Made by a program: the position numbers and the translations under genes
Notes under the pieces: generated by a model
The model's database searches: none
Told to the model about the DNA's origin: nothing
What the model saw: only the letters and a program-made list of their open reading frames with translations
Part shown: in pieces, positions 13,307 to 16,066 of the stretch
How positions within the stretch are numbered: position 1 is the first letter of the stretch
Layout of the letters: each line of letters opens with the position of its first letter
From: JAEDES01 sp964470055
GTDB lineage: Bacteria > Bacillota_I > Bacilli_A > RF39 > UBA660
Assembly: GCA_964470055.1 (NCBI GenBank)
Contig: CAYXZZ010000034.1
Location: 1-16,066 of the forward strand
Reading direction: 5' to 3'
Length of the DNA: 16,066 nucleotides

Positions 13307-13449
13307 TCACTACACCTCCCAGGATTTGTATAACCTTCGAATATGCCAGAAATAAAGACAATCAAAGCCGCAACCGCTAATCCAACGCCTAACCATTCAA
13401 CTCCTCCACCAGAAATTTTATCTAATTCTTTATTACTTACTATTTTAAT
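13303..13449 (-). CDS. Double-glycine leader bacteriocin-like precursor, 48 aa, apparently ATT-initiated (peptide A)
   Basis: Starting at ATT 13449-13447 gives the 15-residue leader MKIVSNKELDKISGG, a textbook match: E at -8, L at -7, I at -4, GG at -2/-1. The mature part of 33 residues begins GVEWLGVG, is hydrophobic through ALIVFISG, and ends GIFEGYTNPGRCSE. It has a GxxxG motif (GIFEG), like hydrophobic class IIb (Blp or cerein 7B-type) peptides. No ATG, GTG or TTG lies between the in-frame TAG at 13450-13452 and the leader. ATT has a GGTGGTGAT ribosome site 8 nt away and overlaps the accessory gene's TAA by one base. ATA at 13443 is a poorer alternative; a sequencing error cannot be excluded. 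Confidence 0.78.
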   Translation of the reverse strand: MKIVSNKELDKISGGGVEWLGVGLAVAALIVFISGIFEGYTNPGRCSE

Positions 13450-13858
13450 CTAAATCACCACCCCATATTATTTTAAATAAATTTACACTTTTAACACTTT
13501 TCTTCATAATTGAAATTTCCACTACATCATTAACCTTCAACATATTAGAAATATTAGTCTCAATAAAAACCTGATTATATGTATCCCCCTTTCGTTTCAC
13601 TACTGCTTCTTCTATCTTTAATATTTTATATTTTTTCTTCTTACCCTCAATATAAAAGACTTGATTCTTATAAAATAATTTTAATTCCTCATCACTAAGT
13701 ACCAACTGTAATACATCTTCCTTAGAAACAATACCATTAAATTTTTCATATAAAACCACATGATTTCTTATTAAGAAAATTAAAAATAAAAATACTATAA
13801 GAAAGAAAACTACGCTACTCCCCACTATTAAGTCTTTTTTTTCATACCGTTTCTTCAT
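13445..13858 (-). CDS. Miniature membrane-fusion-type accessory protein of the bacteriocin exporter
   Basis: The 137-residue protein has a short basic N-terminus (MKKRYEKKD), one long hydrophobic helix (about residues 11-31) and an extracytoplasmic domain of about 100 residues, predicted mostly beta. The segment YEKFNGIVSKED and the end NDVVEISIMKKS ... NLFKIIWGGD recall the last beta-barrel of HlyD/LcnD accessory proteins. Those are usually more than 400 aa, with a lipoyl part and coiled coils, all missing here. The start at 13858 (GGAAAG upstream) overlaps the transporter by 17 nt; ATG 13870 is an alternative. It probably docks with the exporter on the outer face. The family assignment is tentative, the context strong. 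Confidence 0.65.
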   Translation of the reverse strand: MKKRYEKKDLIVGSSVVFFLIVFLFLIFLIRNHVVLYEKFNGIVSKEDVLQLVLSDEELKLFYKNQVFYIEGKKKKYKILKIEEAVVKRKGDTYNQVFIETNISNMLKVNDVVEISIMKKSVKSVNLFKIIWGGDLD

Positions 13859-15920
13859 ATATCTTTCCATTTTCCAATTTAATAACCCGATCAAACAAAT
13901 CACTATTATTAAATCTATGACTTATCACAATAACTGTCTTATCCTTTAAAAAATTAAACATGTCTTTTAAAATATCTCTTTCTTTATCAATATCAATTTG
14001 CCCTAAAGCCTCATCAAATATATAAATATTACTATTTCGAAGTAAATATCTACACAAAACTATTCTTTGCCTTTCTCCATTACTAAAATTAAATCCATTT
14101 TCTTCAACCATCATATTATAATCACTCTCACGCCGTTTCATTATTTCATCAACCTTAGTAATTTCAACTACTTTCTCCAAATAATCATCCGATACCTCTT
14201 TTTCCAAAGTCAAATTATTATACAAACTATCTGTAAATAAAAAGTCATTACTTGAAACATAAGAAATATTCTTTCTAATATTTTCTAAATGATAATGATT
14301 AATATCAATTCCTTTAATTGAACACATTCCATAAGGAACTTCTAAATACTTCATTAGTATCTTCACTAAACTACTTTTCCCACTACCACTTTCTCCGGTT
14401 AATAAAACTTTTTCTCCATATTTAATCACTAAATTAACTGAATCCAAAATTTTCTTACTACTATATTTATAAACTAAATTTTTAAAAACAATATCTCCAT
14501 CTAAACAATAACTATAATAATAGTAAGAACCCTCAAACTTTTCACTACTAATAGTATATAAATCTTCAACTCTTTTTAAGGACACATTATAACTATGATA
14601 ATCATCAACCAAATTAATAAGTGCCAAAACACCATCCAAAAAATACATTAAAAACGTCTGATATAAAACAATGTCTCCTATACTAAGTGAATTTTTTAAT
14701 ACCAAAATACTTCCCATTCCATAAGTAACCAGTAACAAAATATCCCTTATATTTTCTTTAATAAATTGGTTAATTGCTACTACTATTGTATATAAATAAT
14801 TTTTCTCCAATAAATCTTTATATATCAACAAAAATTTATCAATAAGTCTTTTCTCTATATGTCCACCCTTAATAGTATCAACATTACTAAGAGCCTCAAT
14901 TAAATAAGAATTAGCCTTCTCTTCACTTCTACAAACTCTAAAAAATCCTTCTTTTTTCTTCTTAGATCTCCACAAAATAATCAAAAACATTCCTAATATT
15001 AAAACGCAAACAAATAAAGACATCTTCACATTAATTTTCAACATAAATATCAAAAATACTATCAAACTCAATACATCAGTTACTAAAATCGAAAAACATC
15101 GTATTAAAAAATTTTTCACTTGGCTTAAATCTTTAAGTCTCGTTATCACCTCACCAGTAGTTCTATTTTTATAAAATAAATACGGAAGTAAAAGAATCTG
15201 TTTAAATGTCTTAGTAGTAATAACTTCATCTAATGCACTACTAATCTTCATAAACAAAACATTTTTTATAAATTCGCTAACTAATCTCAAGATATACATT
15301 ACAAATACAACAAAACAAATTATTTTAATATTTGTTGAAACATTATAATTAATCACGAATTCCAATAGGTATTTAAAATGAAAAGCCACTAATATATTAA
15401 AAATAAAATAACTAATTATAAAAAATATCAACAAAATAAACAACTTCTTATTACTCTTTAAGTTTGAAAAAATAGTCTTCTTCACTACTTTCTTATTACT
15501 TAAATATGGCATTTTCTTTAATGGTTTTAGTAATATAAAATTATTAGTTGAATAAAGCCTAAATTCAGAAAGAGACAACACTCTTTTCCCCTTAGCCGGA
15601 TCCATTATAACTACTTTATTAAGTTCTCTATCAATTTTATATATTACTACAAAATGCTTATAATTTTTATTAATAGCCAAATGTGCAAGACAAGGTAAGT
15701 TATTTTTTTCTAGATTTGTCATATCTCCACACACACCAGAAGCATCAAATCCCAGTTTTTTGGCACCTTCAATTAAGTTATAAGCCGATACACCATTTTT
15801 TGTAGTGTTTGTTATCTCTCGCAAATACTCCTTCGATACATCTCCTCCAAAATATCTCACAACAGAAAGCAGAGCACAAACACCACAATCTTTCATACCA
15901 TCTTGTAATACAATCTTCAT
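13842..15920 (-). CDS. Bacteriocin ABC exporter with N-terminal C39 peptidase domain
   Basis: The 692-residue transporter cleaves double-glycine leaders and exports the peptides. The C39 domain (1-135) has Q6, the catalytic Cys12 in KDCGVC, His89 in KHFVVIY and Asp107 in MDPAKG. The membrane domain spans about 155-430, with five or six helices. The ATPase domain (from about 470) has Walker A GESGSGKSS (509-517), signature FSNGERQ (612-618), Walker B IYIFDE (632-637) and the H-loop His668. The Q-loop glutamine is replaced: YVSSNDFLF stands where YVPQ.. is usual. The AGGAGGTG ribosome site (15937-15944) is 16-18 nt from ATG, unusually far, but no closer start is in frame. It is the first gene of a five-gene overlapping operon. 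Confidence 0.95.
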   Translation of the reverse strand: MKIVLQDGMKDCGVCALLSVVRYFGGDVSKEYLREITNTTKNGVSAYNLIEGAKKLGFDASGVCGDMTNLEKNNLPCLAHLAINKNYKHFVVIYKIDRELNKVVIMDPAKGKRVLSLSEFRLYSTNNFILLKPLKKMPYLSNKKVVKKTIFSNLKSNKKLFILLIFFIISYFIFNILVAFHFKYLLEFVINYNVSTNIKIICFVVFVMYILRLVSEFIKNVLFMKISSALDEVITTKTFKQILLLPYLFYKNRTTGEVITRLKDLSQVKNFLIRCFSILVTDVLSLIVFLIFMLKINVKMSLFVCVLILGMFLIILWRSKKKKEGFFRVCRSEEKANSYLIEALSNVDTIKGGHIEKRLIDKFLLIYKDLLEKNYLYTIVVAINQFIKENIRDILLLVTYGMGSILVLKNSLSIGDIVLYQTFLMYFLDGVLALINLVDDYHSYNVSLKRVEDLYTISSEKFEGSYYYYSYCLDGDIVFKNLVYKYSSKKILDSVNLVIKYGEKVLLTGESGSGKSSLVKILMKYLEVPYGMCSIKGIDINHYHLENIRKNISYVSSNDFLFTDSLYNNLTLEKEVSDDYLEKVVEITKVDEIMKRRESDYNMMVEENGFNFSNGERQRIVLCRYLLRNSNIYIFDEALGQIDIDKERDILKDMFNFLKDKTVIVISHRFNNSDLFDRVIKLENGKIYEETV

Positions 15921-15998
15921 AAATGCTTTCTTCTTTCACCTCCTACTAGTATTATTCGCGATAAAAAAAGAAATTCCGCAATTTTTTGACAAAAACAA

Positions 15999-16037
15999 TA
16001 AAAAATCCTTACATTTCTATTTCATCATGGAAAGATT
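15999..16037 (-). terminator. Terminator of a gene upstream of the bacteriocin locus
   Basis: On the minus strand an 11-bp stem with one mismatch (AATCTTTCCAT / ATGTAAGGATT, 16037-16027 with 16014-16004) and a 12-nt loop is followed by a U-run. It isolates the bacteriocin operon from whatever lies beyond the window. Between it and 15945 there is a -35-like TTGTCA (15987-15992), but no clean -10 at the right distance. Confidence 0.7.
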
Positions 16038-16066
16038 TACTATTTACACAGATTTATTTACAGACT

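Noticed and set aside
1..16066. CRISPR array, tRNA or rRNA genes
   Set aside because: No regularly spaced repeats, cloverleaf sequences or rRNA segments were seen.

Overview
The window is a very AT-rich chromosomal segment of a low-GC Gram-positive bacterium (Bacillota). The sporulation genes yqfC and yqfD, the cluster order yqfC-yqfD-(vanZ)-ybeY-dgkA-cdd-era-yqzL-recO-glyQS and the rpsU...yqeY neighbourhood all match the Bacillus-type arrangement. Glycyl-tRNA synthetase is the single-chain type common in Clostridia, Erysipelotrichia and Mollicutes relatives. TGA is used as a stop (the ABC transporter ends GTA-TGA) and tryptophans are TGG, so this is not the mycoplasma code. A spore-forming, AT-rich Bacilli or Erysipelotrichales-like lineage is the best guess, made from content only.

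Layout. 1-804 (minus): the start of glyQS, with its own consensus promoter and a compact T-box leader, preceded by a 41-aa one-helix membrane peptide with its own promoter. 805-2372: a decayed insertion sequence (IS1202/ISNCY-like DDE transposase with two frameshifts and a nonsense codon) with inverted ends and near-identical 15-bp flanking repeats. 2393-4207: a divergent module of a tandem-HTH repressor (minus), a 61-aa Cys/His-rich protein and a 353-aa membrane protein with a BamE-like C-terminal domain (plus). Together these form an accessory insertion at the recO/glyQS junction.

4458-9481 (minus): the housekeeping operon yqfC, yqfD, vanZ-like, ybeY, dgkA, cdd, era, yqzL, recO. Genes overlap or nearly abut, except for a 53-nt era-yqzL gap holding a hairpin over the yqzL ribosome binding site. 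A vanZ-like gene occupies the place usually held by phoH and pgpH. 9547-10254: a probable gene remnant and a 438-bp AT-rich stretch with hairpins and a repeated 9-mer.

10255-12912 (minus): yqeY, two paralogous ~308-aa proteins of unknown function and rpsU. The paralogues separate the usual rpsU-yqeY pair and have a perfect-consensus promoter. One carries a zincin-type HEINH motif; the other has HQMNH at the same place.

13009-15920 (minus): a compact class II bacteriocin locus not previously obvious from long ORFs. It has a C39-peptidase ABC exporter, a miniature membrane-fusion-type accessory protein, two double-glycine leader peptides (48 and 58 aa; the first apparently starts with ATT) and a 42-aa hydrophobic protein that could give immunity. 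Every adjacent pair overlaps. In the inferred scheme the exporter cuts the 15-residue leaders after Gly-Gly and secretes two peptides. This locus and the zincin-like pair are the most interesting parts of the window.
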